Shown: one piece after another, positions 52,796-61,469 of the stretch
How positions within the stretch are numbered: position 1 is the stretch's first letter
Layout: the number at the start of each line of letters is the position of its first letter
Assembly (NCBI GenBank): GCA_965199105.1
Contig: CBDAQO010000002.1
Span: 1,488,001-1,552,000 of the forward strand
Direction: 5' to 3'
Length of the DNA: 64,000 bases
Source: LMUY01 sp965199105
Lineage (GTDB): Bacteria; Pseudomonadota; Alphaproteobacteria; Acetobacterales; Acetobacteraceae
Made by a program: the position numbers and the translations under genes
The notes under the pieces: generated by a model
What the model saw: the letters and a program-made list of their open reading frames with translations, nothing else
The model's database searches: none
Told to the model about the DNA's origin: nothing

Positions 52796-53502
52796 CGTGC
52801 GCCGGGGTAGCCGAGGCTGCTGCCAGCCAATCCGGCAGGCGGCACCGGAACCGGCGGCGCGAGACCCGTGCGCGCCATGCCGAGCGCCGAGCCGACATAG
52901 GGCGAGGGCGGCGGCGGGCTATACGGCGCCATCGCACTCGCGGTCTGCACCGTGGGCGGATGCACCACGACGGCACTGGCCTGGTAGGCCGGCATCACGG
53001 GCGCATACAGCGGGCGCGGCTTCACCAGGCTGGCCACCACGGTCGGCTTGGCCGGATGGGGCGGGGCAGGGCGCGCGACCGCGGCAGGCGGCGCGGCCAC
53101 CGGGCCAGCCACCTGCGCCAGGCTCACCAGCGGCGGCGCCGGCACCGGGGTCGCCACGGAGCTGGGCGCCGGCGTGGCGGCCGCAACCGTCGGCTCGGCG
53201 GGCGGCGGGTCGGCCTGCGGTGCCGGCAAGCGGGCGGCGAGGTCCTCCATGCGCACGAACTGGCTCGGCGCGAGCGGCTGGAGCTGCAGGTGGTGGTTGG
53301 CCAGGTCCTGCAGCCGCTGCGGGTCCTCCAGCAGCGCCCATTCCGCCTTGAGCAGGCCGATCCGGTCGCGCGCGGCGCCGGTCGCCTTCACGGTGCGGTT
53401 GATGTCCTGGTCCAGCAACTGGGCGCGATGCTTCACCTGGTAGAGGTAGAGCCCGGTGCCGAGCGCCACGATCAGGGACAGCAGGGTGAGCGGTCGCATC
53501 AT
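52792..53502 (-). CDS. ftsL: Cell division protein FtsL (long Pro/Ala-rich form)
   Basis: 236 residues, about twice the usual FtsL. The first 25 residues form the membrane helix (RPLTLLSLIVALGTGLYLYQ); a coiled coil follows (about 26-75, LDQDINRTVKATGAARDRIG); DPQRLQDLANHHLQLQPLAPSQF is the conserved FtsL end. From about residue 90 on, it is Pro/Ala/Val-rich and probably disordered. Position between rsmH and ftsI with 4-base overlaps fixes the identity. ATG 53502 overlaps the rsmH stop. Confidence 0.88.
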   Translation of the reverse strand: MMRPLTLLSLIVALGTGLYLYQVKHRAQLLDQDINRTVKATGAARDRIGLLKAEWALLEDPQRLQDLANHHLQLQPLAPSQFVRMEDLAARLPAPQADPPPAEPTVAAATPAPSSVATPVPAPPLVSLAQVAGPVAAPPAAVARPAPPHPAKPTVVASLVKPRPLYAPVMPAYQASAVVVHPPTVQTASAMAPYSPPPPSPYVGSALGMARTGLAPPVPVPPAGLAGSSLGYPGAR

Positions 53503-54434
53503 GGCGTCGCGGGCTCCGTCAGGCGTTCGATGGCGCGAAGGCGGGCGCTGCGGGCCCGCGGATTGTGGCGGCACTCGTCGTCGCCGGGCCGGCGCGCGCC
53601 GGCCGAAAGGGTGCGGAAGCCGCTGCCCCCGCGTGACGCCTCGCTCGGGATGTGGCGCGACGGGCGCGGCGTGCGGCCGGCAGCCGCCTGCATGAAGCGC
53701 TTCACGATGCGGTCCTCGCCGGAGTGGAACGACACCACCACCAGCCGCCCGCCCGGCGCCAGCAGCCCGGCCGCCTGCGCCAGCGCCCGCTCGATCTGCC
53801 CCAACTCGTCGTTCACCCGGATGCGCAGCGCTTGGAACGAGCGGGTCGCCGGGTCGATGCCGGCAGCGTCCGGGCGCACCACCCGGCGGATAACTGCCGC
53901 CAGCCGCCCGGTGGTGGTGATCGGCGCTTCCGCCCGGGCCTGCACGATGGCGCGCGCGATCCGGCGGGACTGCCGTTCCTCACCCAACTGGTAGAGCGTA
54001 TCGGCCAGTTCGCTCTCGGACAGGGTGGCCACCAGCTCGGCCGCGGTGGCGCCGGCGCGGTCCATCCGCATGTCGAGCGGCCCGTCGGCGCGGAACGAAA
54101 AGCCGCGCGCCGGGTCGTCGAGCTGGAACGAGGAGACACCGAGATCCATCACCACGCCGTCCAGCCGGATAACGTCGTGGGCGGCGAGCAGGTCCACCAA
54201 ATCTCCGAACGAGCCGTGCAACAGATGCAGCCGGCCGGGGTGCTGGGCGGCGAGGGCGGCGCCGCGGGTGATGGCGTCCGGGTCGCGGTCGATCGCCCAC
54301 AAGGTGCAGTGCGCCGCCTGCAGGATGGCGCCGGCATAGCCACCGCCGCCGAACGTGGCATCCAGATAGGTGCCGCCGGCGCAGGGCTGCAGCGCCTCGA
54401 GCACCTCGGCGAGCATGACGGGGATGTGGTTCAT
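53499..54434 (-). CDS. rsmH: 16S rRNA (cytosine(1402)-N(4))-methyltransferase RsmH (MraW)
   Basis: 311 residues. HIPVMLAEVLEAL start, SAM-binding DATFGGGGYAGAIL, AIDRDPDAI, MDLGVSSFQLDDPARGFSF, and VVVSFHSGEDRIVKRFM are diagnostic. It methylates C1402 of 16S rRNA. ATG 54434 overlaps the mraZ stop (ATGA). Confidence 0.97.
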   Translation of the reverse strand: MNHIPVMLAEVLEALQPCAGGTYLDATFGGGGYAGAILQAAHCTLWAIDRDPDAITRGAALAAQHPGRLHLLHGSFGDLVDLLAAHDVIRLDGVVMDLGVSSFQLDDPARGFSFRADGPLDMRMDRAGATAAELVATLSESELADTLYQLGEERQSRRIARAIVQARAEAPITTTGRLAAVIRRVVRPDAAGIDPATRSFQALRIRVNDELGQIERALAQAAGLLAPGGRLVVVSFHSGEDRIVKRFMQAAAGRTPRPSRHIPSEASRGGSGFRTLSAGARRPGDDECRHNPRARSARLRAIERLTEPATP

Positions 54435-54895
54435 GCCGCGGTCGCCTGCAGGCTGAGCTGCTGCAGCCGCGCAGCCTCGCGCGCCTCGGCCCGGCGGCGC
54501 GCGGCGGCGGTCGGCTCCCAGATTTGGAACAGCTCGCCCATGCCCATGAACGTCACCTGGTTGCTCAGACCTGCGTACTCCACCATCTCGTCCGGCAGCA
54601 CGATCCGGCCCTCCTTGTCCGCCTCCGCCGGGGCAGCGTCGGCGAACAGCGTGCTCGACATGTTGTCGTGCGCGTCGCTGAACTGGTTGTAGTGCCCCAA
54701 TGGAGTCGCCATCAGGGCAAATCGCGCCAGCGGCCAGCCCTCGATGCAGCGGTGTTTGTGCGACATGCGCAGGATCAACGACGCAGCAGCCTCCGTATCG
54801 CTCTCGGTGCGCAAGGCAGCGCGGAACGCTGCCGGGATAGAAACGCGTCCCTTGGCATCGAGCCGGTTCTGGTGCGTGCCGAGGAACTGGAACAT
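54431..54895 (-). CDS. mraZ: Transcriptional regulator MraZ
   Basis: 154 residues, two SpoVT/AbrB-like swapped hairpins: NRLDAKGRVSIPAAFR at the N-terminus and DKEGRIVLPDEMVEYAGL in the middle. In E. coli MraZ represses its own mra promoter by binding TGGGN repeats. It is the first gene of the dcw cluster here. Start ATG 54895 opens with the usual MFQFLGTHQNRLD. Confidence 0.95.
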   Translation of the reverse strand: MFQFLGTHQNRLDAKGRVSIPAAFRAALRTESDTEAAASLILRMSHKHRCIEGWPLARFALMATPLGHYNQFSDAHDNMSSTLFADAAPAEADKEGRIVLPDEMVEYAGLSNQVTFMGMGELFQIWEPTAAARRRAEAREAARLQQLSLQATAA

Positions 54896-54973
54896 TGCGG
54901 CCCGGCAAACCCCTTCTTGACCCGCCTCACGATGAGGGCAACCGCGCCCGACCCGGCGTTCCTGATGGAGACT

Positions 54974-55013
54974 TGGGATGGGATGGCGTGGGATATCATG
55001 GGCAGAAATGGGC
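54974..55013 (+). promoter_or_regulatory. Probable MraZ operator: TGGG direct repeats
   Basis: TGGG starts at 54979, 54989, 54999 and 55009, an exact 10-base period (TGGGN plus 5-base spacer), with one extra TGGG at 54974. In E. coli three TGGGN repeats with 5-base spacers form the MraZ binding site. Here the repeats lie 79-117 bases before the mraZ ATG but on the strand opposite to the gene. Confidence 0.6.
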
Positions 55014-55193
55014 GTCAAAGGGATTGGATCGGTATTACTGGCGCAGCAGCAATTTGTCTTGGGATTGACGCGCCAGTTACCACGCAATGATAGGAAGTGC
55101 TGCCAGCCCGCTGATGAAGCAGGCTCAAACGACCACTAGTTCAGCGTTTGTTCCTGTGGAGCACCGAGTGGATCGATCGAGCACGGAACGAGT

Positions 55194-55600
55194 GTCAGGC
55201 GGCCTGTAAGCCGGGTTCTGTCCCCGCCCGAAGGCGATGGACGGCCATTCCTCTGGGACATGCGTCGCCGCATGCCTCACGCGACCAACCCGGGCGGCGG
55301 GGCGGAAAAGCCCCTGCGCCAACTCCTGGCCCCGAAGGACCAGAGGCCTCGCCGGCCGCCCCTATTCGGTCTTGCTCCCGGTGGGGTTTACCCTGCCGCC
55401 CCTGTCACCAGCGGCGCGGGGCGCTCTTACCGCCCCGTTTCACCCTTGCCGGCAGACCTATGCCGGCGGTTTGTTTTCTGTGGCACTTTCCCTGAGGTCG
55501 CCCTCGCCGGCCGTTAGCCGGCACCGCTTTTCCGTGGAGCCCGGACTTTCCTCCACCCCCCGCGCGAACGGGGAGCAGCGGCCGTCCAGCCGCCTGACCC
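55194..55600 (-). ncRNA. rnpB: RNase P RNA
   Basis: About 407 bases. The minus strand contains the universal 5' core GGAGGAAAGTCCGGGCTCC followed by a hairpin, GGGTGAAACGGGGCGGTAAG, and the 3' core ACAGAACCCGGCTTACAG. The ends pair as P1: GTCAGGCGGC (55598-55589) with GCCGCCTGAC (55203-55194). This is a type A RNase P RNA with CCG(C) apical hairpins. It lies between the mraZ promoter region and a Uma2 gene, all on the minus strand. Confidence 0.97.
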
Positions 55601-55631
55601 GGCGGTGTGTGCGCGCCAGCCGCGAGCGGCG

Positions 55632-56183
55632 TCAAGCCGGCAGGTCGAGGCCCTCGTAGAGCTCGTCGAGCGGCAACTCGATCCCCGCCTCCGGAATGGC
55701 CAGCACGGCACCGGCGCGATGGATGCGGCCAACCCAGTCTTCCGCGCGGGCAAACACCTCGGCTCCGGCGACGGATTGCTCGACCAGGATGTAGCGCTGC
55801 ACCGACGGCACGCTGCGATACTCGAAGAACTTGGTGATGCGGTCGATCCCACCTGTCGAGTCACTCAGGATCTCGAATACCACCACCGGATTCTCCGCCA
55901 CGAGCCGGCCTGGCTCCCGTGGGCCACAGACGATGAGCGCGTCGGGGAAGCGATACGACAGGCCCGTCGCCATCTTCATGTCGGTGCCGTAGATGCGGCA
56001 CGGACGGCCACGCAGCCGCGTTCCCACCGCAATGAGCAGGTTACGCTGGATGTCGGCATGCGCCTCCCGCGCGCCGGCCATCAGCACGGGGCCGTAGCCG
56101 TCGTACTCGTAGCGCTCTTCCTGCTGCTGTTCCCACTCCAGGTATTCGTCAGGCGTCATGGCGCGCCGCTGCGGCATGCTCAT
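55632..56183 (-). CDS. Uma2 family (DUF820) putative endonuclease
   Basis: 183 residues: TPDEYLEWEQQQEERYEYDGY at the start, FPDALIVCG, and PVVVFEILSDSTGGIDRITKFFEY, the PD-(D/E)xK-like core of Uma2/DUF820. These are abundant in cyanobacteria, patchy elsewhere, and their target is unknown. The ATG overlaps the amidase stop (ATGA), with GGGAG upstream, so it is translated as part of the djlA-amidase unit. It ends just before rnpB. Confidence 0.85.
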   Translation of the reverse strand: MSMPQRRAMTPDEYLEWEQQQEERYEYDGYGPVLMAGAREAHADIQRNLLIAVGTRLRGRPCRIYGTDMKMATGLSYRFPDALIVCGPREPGRLVAENPVVVFEILSDSTGGIDRITKFFEYRSVPSVQRYILVEQSVAGAEVFARAEDWVGRIHRAGAVLAIPEAGIELPLDELYEGLDLPA

Positions 56184-56863
56184 CGGCCGTCTCCCGCTGC
56201 TGAAACCAAGCCTAGCACGGCGCCGAGGCGGGCGCGCGTCGACGCATCGGCCGCACCGTCCACGCGCTCCGGCCGCCAGTGGCGCTGGAACGCGCGCAGC
56301 AGCACGTCCTGCGGCAGGTCGGTGCGGTAGCCGATTGCACTGAGCGCCGCGGCCACATCCGCCACCGCCTCGCCCTCCGCTCGCGGCCACAGCCCAACCC
56401 CGTTCGCCGCCAGCCCGGCCCAGTCGAACAGCTCGCCCGGGTCGTCCTTGCGGTCGGGCGCCACGTCGCTGTGGCCGATCACGTTGCGGGCGGGGATCGG
56501 GTGGCGCGCCAGGATGCCCAGGCACAGCTCGCACACCGCCGCCATCTGCAGCGCCGGAAACGCGCGGTAGCCCCACTCATGGCCGGGGTTCACGATCTCC
56601 ACCCCCACCGAGCGGTCGTTCAGCACCGTGTCGCCGCGCCAGGACGACACCCCGGCATGCCACGCCCGGCGCTGCTCCGGCACGAGCTGCCACACCAGCC
56701 CGTCCTCCTCGACCACGTAGTGCGAGGAGACGCGCGCCGCCGGGTCGCGCAGGCGGGCGATCGCGGCCTCGGCGGATTGCATGCCGGTATAGTGCAGCAG
56801 CAGGATGTCGGTCGGCGTGCCCGGTGGCCGCTCGTCGTGGTTGGGGCTGGGCGCCTGCCTCAC
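56180..56863 (-). CDS. N-acetylmuramoyl-L-alanine amidase (amidase_2 family)
   Basis: 227 residues. Zinc-amidase pattern: LLLHYTGMQSAEAAIARL (first His), SSHYVVEEDGLVWQLVPE, NDRSVGVEIVNPGHEW, and IGHSDVAPDRKDDPGELFDW (second His and Asp). A C-terminal peptidoglycan-binding-like helix block (about 160-225) is present. The GTG start overlaps the djlA stop (GTGA). No signal peptide is visible, so it may act on recycled anhydro-muropeptides in the cytoplasm (AmpD/AmiD-like); location is inference. Confidence 0.88.
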   Translation of the reverse strand: MRQAPSPNHDERPPGTPTDILLLHYTGMQSAEAAIARLRDPAARVSSHYVVEEDGLVWQLVPEQRRAWHAGVSSWRGDTVLNDRSVGVEIVNPGHEWGYRAFPALQMAAVCELCLGILARHPIPARNVIGHSDVAPDRKDDPGELFDWAGLAANGVGLWPRAEGEAVADVAAALSAIGYRTDLPQDVLLRAFQRHWRPERVDGAADASTRARLGAVLGLVSAAGDGR

Positions 56864-57642
56864 AGGCCGCGTTCGCGCTTGATCCGGTCCCACGCCGCGT
56901 TGATCCCGGCCACCTTGTCGGTGGCGCTGGCGATGAACTCGGCCGGCACGCCGCGCGAGGCCAGGCTGTCCGGGTGGTTGGCCCGCACCAGCGTCTTCCA
57001 GGCCGCGCGCACCTCCTCGTCCGAAGCGGTGCGCCCCACGCCCAGCACGGCGTAGGCATCGTCGGTCGGTTCGGGGCGGAAGCGCGGGGCGGCGCCACGC
57101 GCGCGGTCCCACGAGACGGCGGAAAGGCGGAAGGCGCGGTAGCAGCGCTGCAGGAAGTCCACCTCGCGGCCGTTCAACGACCCATCCGCCCGCGCGATCA
57201 CGAACAGCGCGGCCAGCACGTCCTCCAGCACGCCGGGCGCGTCGGCAAACGCGTCTCCCAACTGCACCGCGTAGCCCTCGAACCCTTCCGTGCTGTCGCG
57301 CGCCATGTCGAACATGCGGCCGACATCGCGCGCCGCGTCCGGCGGAATGCGGAATTGGCGCTTGAAGGCGTCGATCTCGGCGCGAACAACCGGGCCATCG
57401 CACTTGGCGAGCTTGGCCGAGAGCACCACCACGGCGATGGCGAACAACTGGTCGCGCCCGCCCAGCATGGCCGCGATGCGGGCCTGGTTGAGCCCGAAGC
57501 CGCCAGCCTTCATCCGCGGGATGGCGCCCTTGATCGCGCCCTGGTCCGCCGCGTGGCCGAGGGCGGCGCCCATCACCGCCCCGAACGGGCCGCCCATCAC
57601 CAGCCCGGCGGCGCCGCCGAGGATCTTGCCCCAATATCCCAT
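56860..57642 (-). CDS. djlA: DjlA-like co-chaperone (TerB + J domain)
   Basis: 260 residues. An N-terminal glycine-rich hydrophobic segment (GGAAGLVMGGPFGAVMGAALG) may anchor it, followed by a TerB-like domain (about 55-165, FAIAVVVLSAKLAKCDGPVVRAEI) and a C-terminal J domain with the HPD tripeptide in RANHPDSLASRG. J proteins stimulate DnaK. It heads a djlA-amidase-Uma2 run of overlapping genes. Confidence 0.9.
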   Translation of the reverse strand: MGYWGKILGGAAGLVMGGPFGAVMGAALGHAADQGAIKGAIPRMKAGGFGLNQARIAAMLGGRDQLFAIAVVVLSAKLAKCDGPVVRAEIDAFKRQFRIPPDAARDVGRMFDMARDSTEGFEGYAVQLGDAFADAPGVLEDVLAALFVIARADGSLNGREVDFLQRCYRAFRLSAVSWDRARGAAPRFRPEPTDDAYAVLGVGRTASDEEVRAAWKTLVRANHPDSLASRGVPAEFIASATDKVAGINAAWDRIKRERGL

Positions 57643-57746
57643 TGCCCCAGTCTATCATGGCCGCGCAGGACACTGTAGCCCTTCCGAACGGCCGGCGAAC
57701 CCGGCTCCGCGGCGGGCGTTGGCCCCTGGCAGCGTGAGGACAGACG

Positions 57747-60700
57747 ATGAGGAAGCTTCGCCAAGGCCTAGGACAGCGCGTGGGCAACTTCGTGCGCGAC
57801 TGGTCGCTCCCCCGCCAGTTCGCCGGCCAGAGCGTCATGGCCGAGGCGGCCATCAGCGAGGCCTCGCGCACCCTGCGCCCGCGGCTGGAGCAGGCGGACA
57901 TGGTCGGCAGCAGCATCTGCCCGTTCTGCGCCGTGGGCTGCAGCCAACTCGTCTATGCCCGCGCGGGCAAGCCCATCCACATCGAGGGCGACCCGCGCAG
58001 CCCGGTCAACCAGGGCACGCTGTGCCCGAAGGGTGCCTCCACCCTGGGCGTGCTGCTGTCGCCGCTGCGCAAGACGTCGGTGATGTACCGCGCCGCCCGC
58101 GCCACCGAGTGGGAAGAGAAGCCGCTCGACTGGGCGATGGAACGCATCGCCCAACTCACCAAGCGCACCCGCGACGAAAGCTTCGTGCCAACCCTGCCCG
58201 ACGGCCGCCGCGTGAACCACACCACGGCGATCGCCTCGCTGGGCGGGGCCACGCTCGACAACGAAGAAAACTACCTGATCAAGAAGCTGTTCGGCGGAGG
58301 GTTGGGAGTCGTCAACATCGAGAACCAAGCCAGGATATGACACTCCTCCTCGGTGCCTAGTTTAGGCACCTCCTTCGGACGCGGCGCAGCCACCATGGCC
58401 TTGTGGGACATGGAGAATGCCGACGTGATCATCAACATGGGCTCCAACATGGCGGAGAACCATCCGATCGCGTTCCGCTTCGTGGTGGAGGCGCAGCGCA
58501 AGGGCGCCAAGTTCATCCACATCGACCCGCGCCTCACCCGCACCGGCGCCATGGCCGACATCCACGCCTTCATCCGCCCCGGCACCGACATTGCGTTCCT
58601 CGGCGGCATGATCCGCTACATCCTCGAGAACGATCTGTGGTTCCGCGATTTTGTGATGGCCTACACCAACATCGCCCACATCATCGAGGACGGCTACGGC
58701 GACCCGGAGCAGCATGACGGGCTGTTCTCCGGTTTCAACGCGCAGACGCAATCGTACAGCGAGGACACCTGGCAGTACAAGGGCAAGAAGGTGCCCTCCT
58801 CGATCGCCGAACACCGCGTGCAATCCGGCGGCGGTGGCAGCGGCTACGAAAGCATGACGGAAAGCCCGCCACCGCTCGACCCGTCGCTGCAGCACCCGAA
58901 TTGCGTCTACCAGATCATGCGCCGCCACTTCGCCCGCTACACGCCCGAGATGGTGGAGCGCATCACCGGTTGCTCGCAGGAAACCTTCCTCAAGATCGCC
59001 AAGGTGTTCACCGAGAACTCCGGCCCCGACAAGACGGGGGCGATCTGCTACGCGGTCGGCTGGACGCATCACACCACCGGCGTGCAGATCATCCGCGCCG
59101 CCGCCATCGTGCAGAGCCTGCTTGGCAATATCGGGCGGCCCGGCGGCGGCATCATGGCGTTGCGCGGCCACATCAGCATCCAGGGCAGCACCGACATCCC
59201 GACGCTCTACAACATGCTGCCGACCTACCTGCCGCAGCCCAACGCGTTCCACCAACACGCCACGCTCGGCGACTACATCCACACCGAAACGCCGACCACG
59301 GGCTGGTGGGCGAACTTCCCCAAATACATCACCAGCCTGCTGAAAGCGTGGTATGGCGAGCATGCCACCGCGGCCAACGACTACGGCTACCAGCATCTGC
59401 CGAAACTCACCGGCGACCTGTCCCAATTGCCGATGACGCTGGCGATGGCCGATGGCGTGGTGAAGGGTCAGTTCGTGCTCGGCCAGAACCCGGTGGTCGG
59501 CGCCGTCAACGCGGACCTGGTGGAGCGCGGCCTGGCCAAGCTCGAGTGGCTGGTGGTGCGCGACTTCGCCATGAGCGAGACCGCCAGCTTCTGGCAAAAG
59601 GGCCGCCTGGTCGGGCGCGGCGAACTGGCGATGCAGGACATCGAAACCGAGGTGTTCTTCCTGCCCGCGGCGCTCGTGCCGGAAAAGTCCGGCACCGTCA
59701 CCAACACCAGCCGGCTCGTGCAATGGCATGACGCGATCTGCGAGGCGCCGGGCGACAGCCGCTCCGACCTGTGGTTCATCTACCACCTCGGCAAGCGCCT
59801 GAAGCAGCTTTACGCCGACAGCGCCGACCCGCAGGACCGCGCGATCCAGGACCTCACCTGGCAGTACCCCGAACACGGCGAACGCCGCGAGCCGGACGCA
59901 GACGCCGTGCTGCGGGAGATCAACGGCTACACGGTGGCCGATCGCAAGCCGGTCGCGAAATACCAGGACCTGAAGGACGACGGCTCCACCGCATGCGGCG
60001 GCTGGATGTATTGCGGCATCTACCCGAAGGACGGCCATAACCGCGCCCGCTCGCGCCGGCCGGATGGCCCGGGGGAGAACACCAGCCACCAAGGCTGGGC
60101 CTACGCCTGGCCGTCCAATCGCCGCACGCTGTACAATCGCGCCTCCGCCGACCCAGCCGGCAAGCCCTGGTCCGAGCGCAAGAAGATGGTGTGGTGGGAC
60201 GAGGCGGCAGGCCAATGGACCGGCACCGACGTGCCCGACTTCCTGCCCAACCGCCGCCCCGACTACAAGCCGGATTGGAGCCAGCATCCGCGCGGCATGG
60301 ACGCGCACGCCGGGTCGCTGCCGTTCATCATGGAGGCGGACGGCTACTGCCAGTTGTTCGTCCCGTCCGGCTTGAAGGACGGCCCGCTGCCGGCGCATTA
60401 CGAACCAGTGGAATCGCCGGTGCGCAACGCGGCCTACGCGCAACAGCACAACCCGGGTGCCAAGCTCTGGCGGCGCCCGGGCAACGAGGTGCATGACGTG
60501 GGGGACCCGCGTTTCCCCTACGTGTTCACCACCTACCGCCTCACCGAGCTGCATTGCGGTGGCGTGATCGGCCGGGTGACGCCGCACACTGCGGAGCTGC
60601 AGCCGGAAGCCTTCGTCGAGATCGCGCCCGAACTCGCCCGCAAGCTCGGCGTCGCCAACCTCGACTGGACGGTGCTCTCCACCCTACGCGGCGAGATCGA

Positions 60701-60941
60701 GGTGCGCGCGCTGGTGACGGAGCGGATGCGCCCGTTCGTGATCGACGGCCGCGAGGTGTTCACCGTCGGCATGCCCTGGGTGTTCGGTTGGGAAGGCTAC
60801 GCGCGCGGCAGCACGGCCAACGTGCTGCTCGCCATCACCGGTGACGCCAACACCAGCATCCACAGCACCAAGGCGGTCACCTGCAACCTGCAGAAAGGCC
60901 GCCTGGCCAACCCGGCGGGGCTGATCCGTGCCGCCGAATAG
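57747..60941 (+). CDS. fdhA: Selenocysteine-containing formate dehydrogenase, alpha subunit
   Basis: 1064 residues read through an in-frame UGA. [4Fe-4S] ligands C58, C61, C65 and C93 (CPFCAVGC, CPKG) precede a molybdopterin fold. Codons before 58338 read NIENQARI, then UGA, then HSSSVPSLGTSFGRGAA, the exact context of selenocysteine in FdnG/FdoG; Sec is residue 198. Downstream, NMAENHP, RNNAYAQQH and the C-terminal molybdopterin dinucleotide domain complete the enzyme. It oxidises formate to CO2 and passes electrons to FdhB. GTGAGGA precedes the ATG. Without Sec insertion translation would stop at residue 197. Confidence 0.96.
58341..58371 (+). promoter_or_regulatory. Bacterial SECIS element
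   Basis: Eleven bases after the UGA (58338-58340), arms GGTGCCTA (58352-58359) and TAGGCACC (58363-58370) make a perfect 8-base stem capped by a GTT loop. A G-U in a short apical loop about 20 bases past UGA is what SelB recognises in E. coli fdhF and fdnG. The stem also encodes VPSLGT, so it is constrained twice. Confidence 0.85.
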
Positions 60942-61251
60942 TCCAAGCTCGAGCGGGATGGGCCAGCGCGCGCTCGAGCACATCGACGCCGTGTTGCGCA
61001 GCAAGCCGGACAAGGACGACCACGCGTTGTCCCATGCCACGATGTGCCTATCGGCGTTCCGCAACCAGATCGTGGCGGAATGGCGCGAGCAAGGCCTCAG
61101 CGCCGCGCGCTACAAGCAATTGCAGCACGTGAACGCCGTGATCACCATCGTGCTCGCGATCCACTTTCCGCTCGGCGAAGTGCCATGGGCCGAGCTGGAG
61201 CACGCCCGCGACTGGCTTGCCGACATCCTGCAGGGCGAGGCGGTGGCATGA
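60928..61251 (+). CDS. Hypothetical protein between fdhA and fdhB (1)
   Basis: 107 residues, GTG 60928 overlapping the fdhA end by 14 bases with GGCGGGG upstream; ATG 60958 (MGQRALEHIDAVLRSK) is the alternative. It is alpha-helical, soluble, without cysteines for clusters except one: HALSHATMCLSAFRNQIVAE, KQLQHVNAVITIVLAIHFPLGEVPW. I do not recognise it. Its place inside the operon and the tight overlaps suggest a role in assembly or maturation of the dehydrogenase, which is inference. Confidence 0.8.
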   Translation: MPPNSPSSSGMGQRALEHIDAVLRSKPDKDDHALSHATMCLSAFRNQIVAEWREQGLSAARYKQLQHVNAVITIVLAIHFPLGEVPWAELEHARDWLADILQGEAVA

Positions 61252-61469
61252 CCCAGCACATGGAGGGCGTGGTGACGGTGGTGCAGGAGGGCCGGTTTCA
61301 ACTCACCGACGACCGCGGCGTGTCCCACCTGTTCCTGCTCAGCCCGCACGGGCCAGCCGAAACCGAGCAACTGGCGCCGTTGCAGCGCGCCCAAACCCGC
61401 GTCCGGGTGCGCTACCAGCCAGCCGCAAACATCATCGGCAACGTCACATCCTTGATCGAGATAGCCTGA
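61248..61469 (+). CDS. Hypothetical protein between fdhA and fdhB (2)
   Basis: 73 residues starting at an ATG that overlaps the preceding stop (ATGA); its own stop shares a base with the fdhB ATG (TGATG). It looks like a small all-beta, OB- or SH3-like fold: MEGVVTVVQEGRFQLTDDRG, SHLFLLSP, RVRVRYQP, IIGNVTSLIEIA. No known family. It is probably co-translated with FdhB. Confidence 0.78.
   Translation: MTQHMEGVVTVVQEGRFQLTDDRGVSHLFLLSPHGPAETEQLAPLQRAQTRVRVRYQPAANIIGNVTSLIEIA

Noticed and set aside
55148..55659. Short ORFs on both strands at the rnpB locus
   Set aside because: The region folds as RNase P RNA with all conserved cores; ORFs are incidental.
58338..58352. fdhA broken into two ORFs by a stop codon (pseudogene)
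   Set aside because: The stop is UGA at the exact position of selenocysteine in this family, is followed by a SECIS hairpin, and selC and selB lie next door.
58362..60587. A 741-codon open frame antisense to fdhA
   Set aside because: It mirrors the GC3-rich codons of fdhA, has His/Val/Gly-rich nonsense composition and no family motif.
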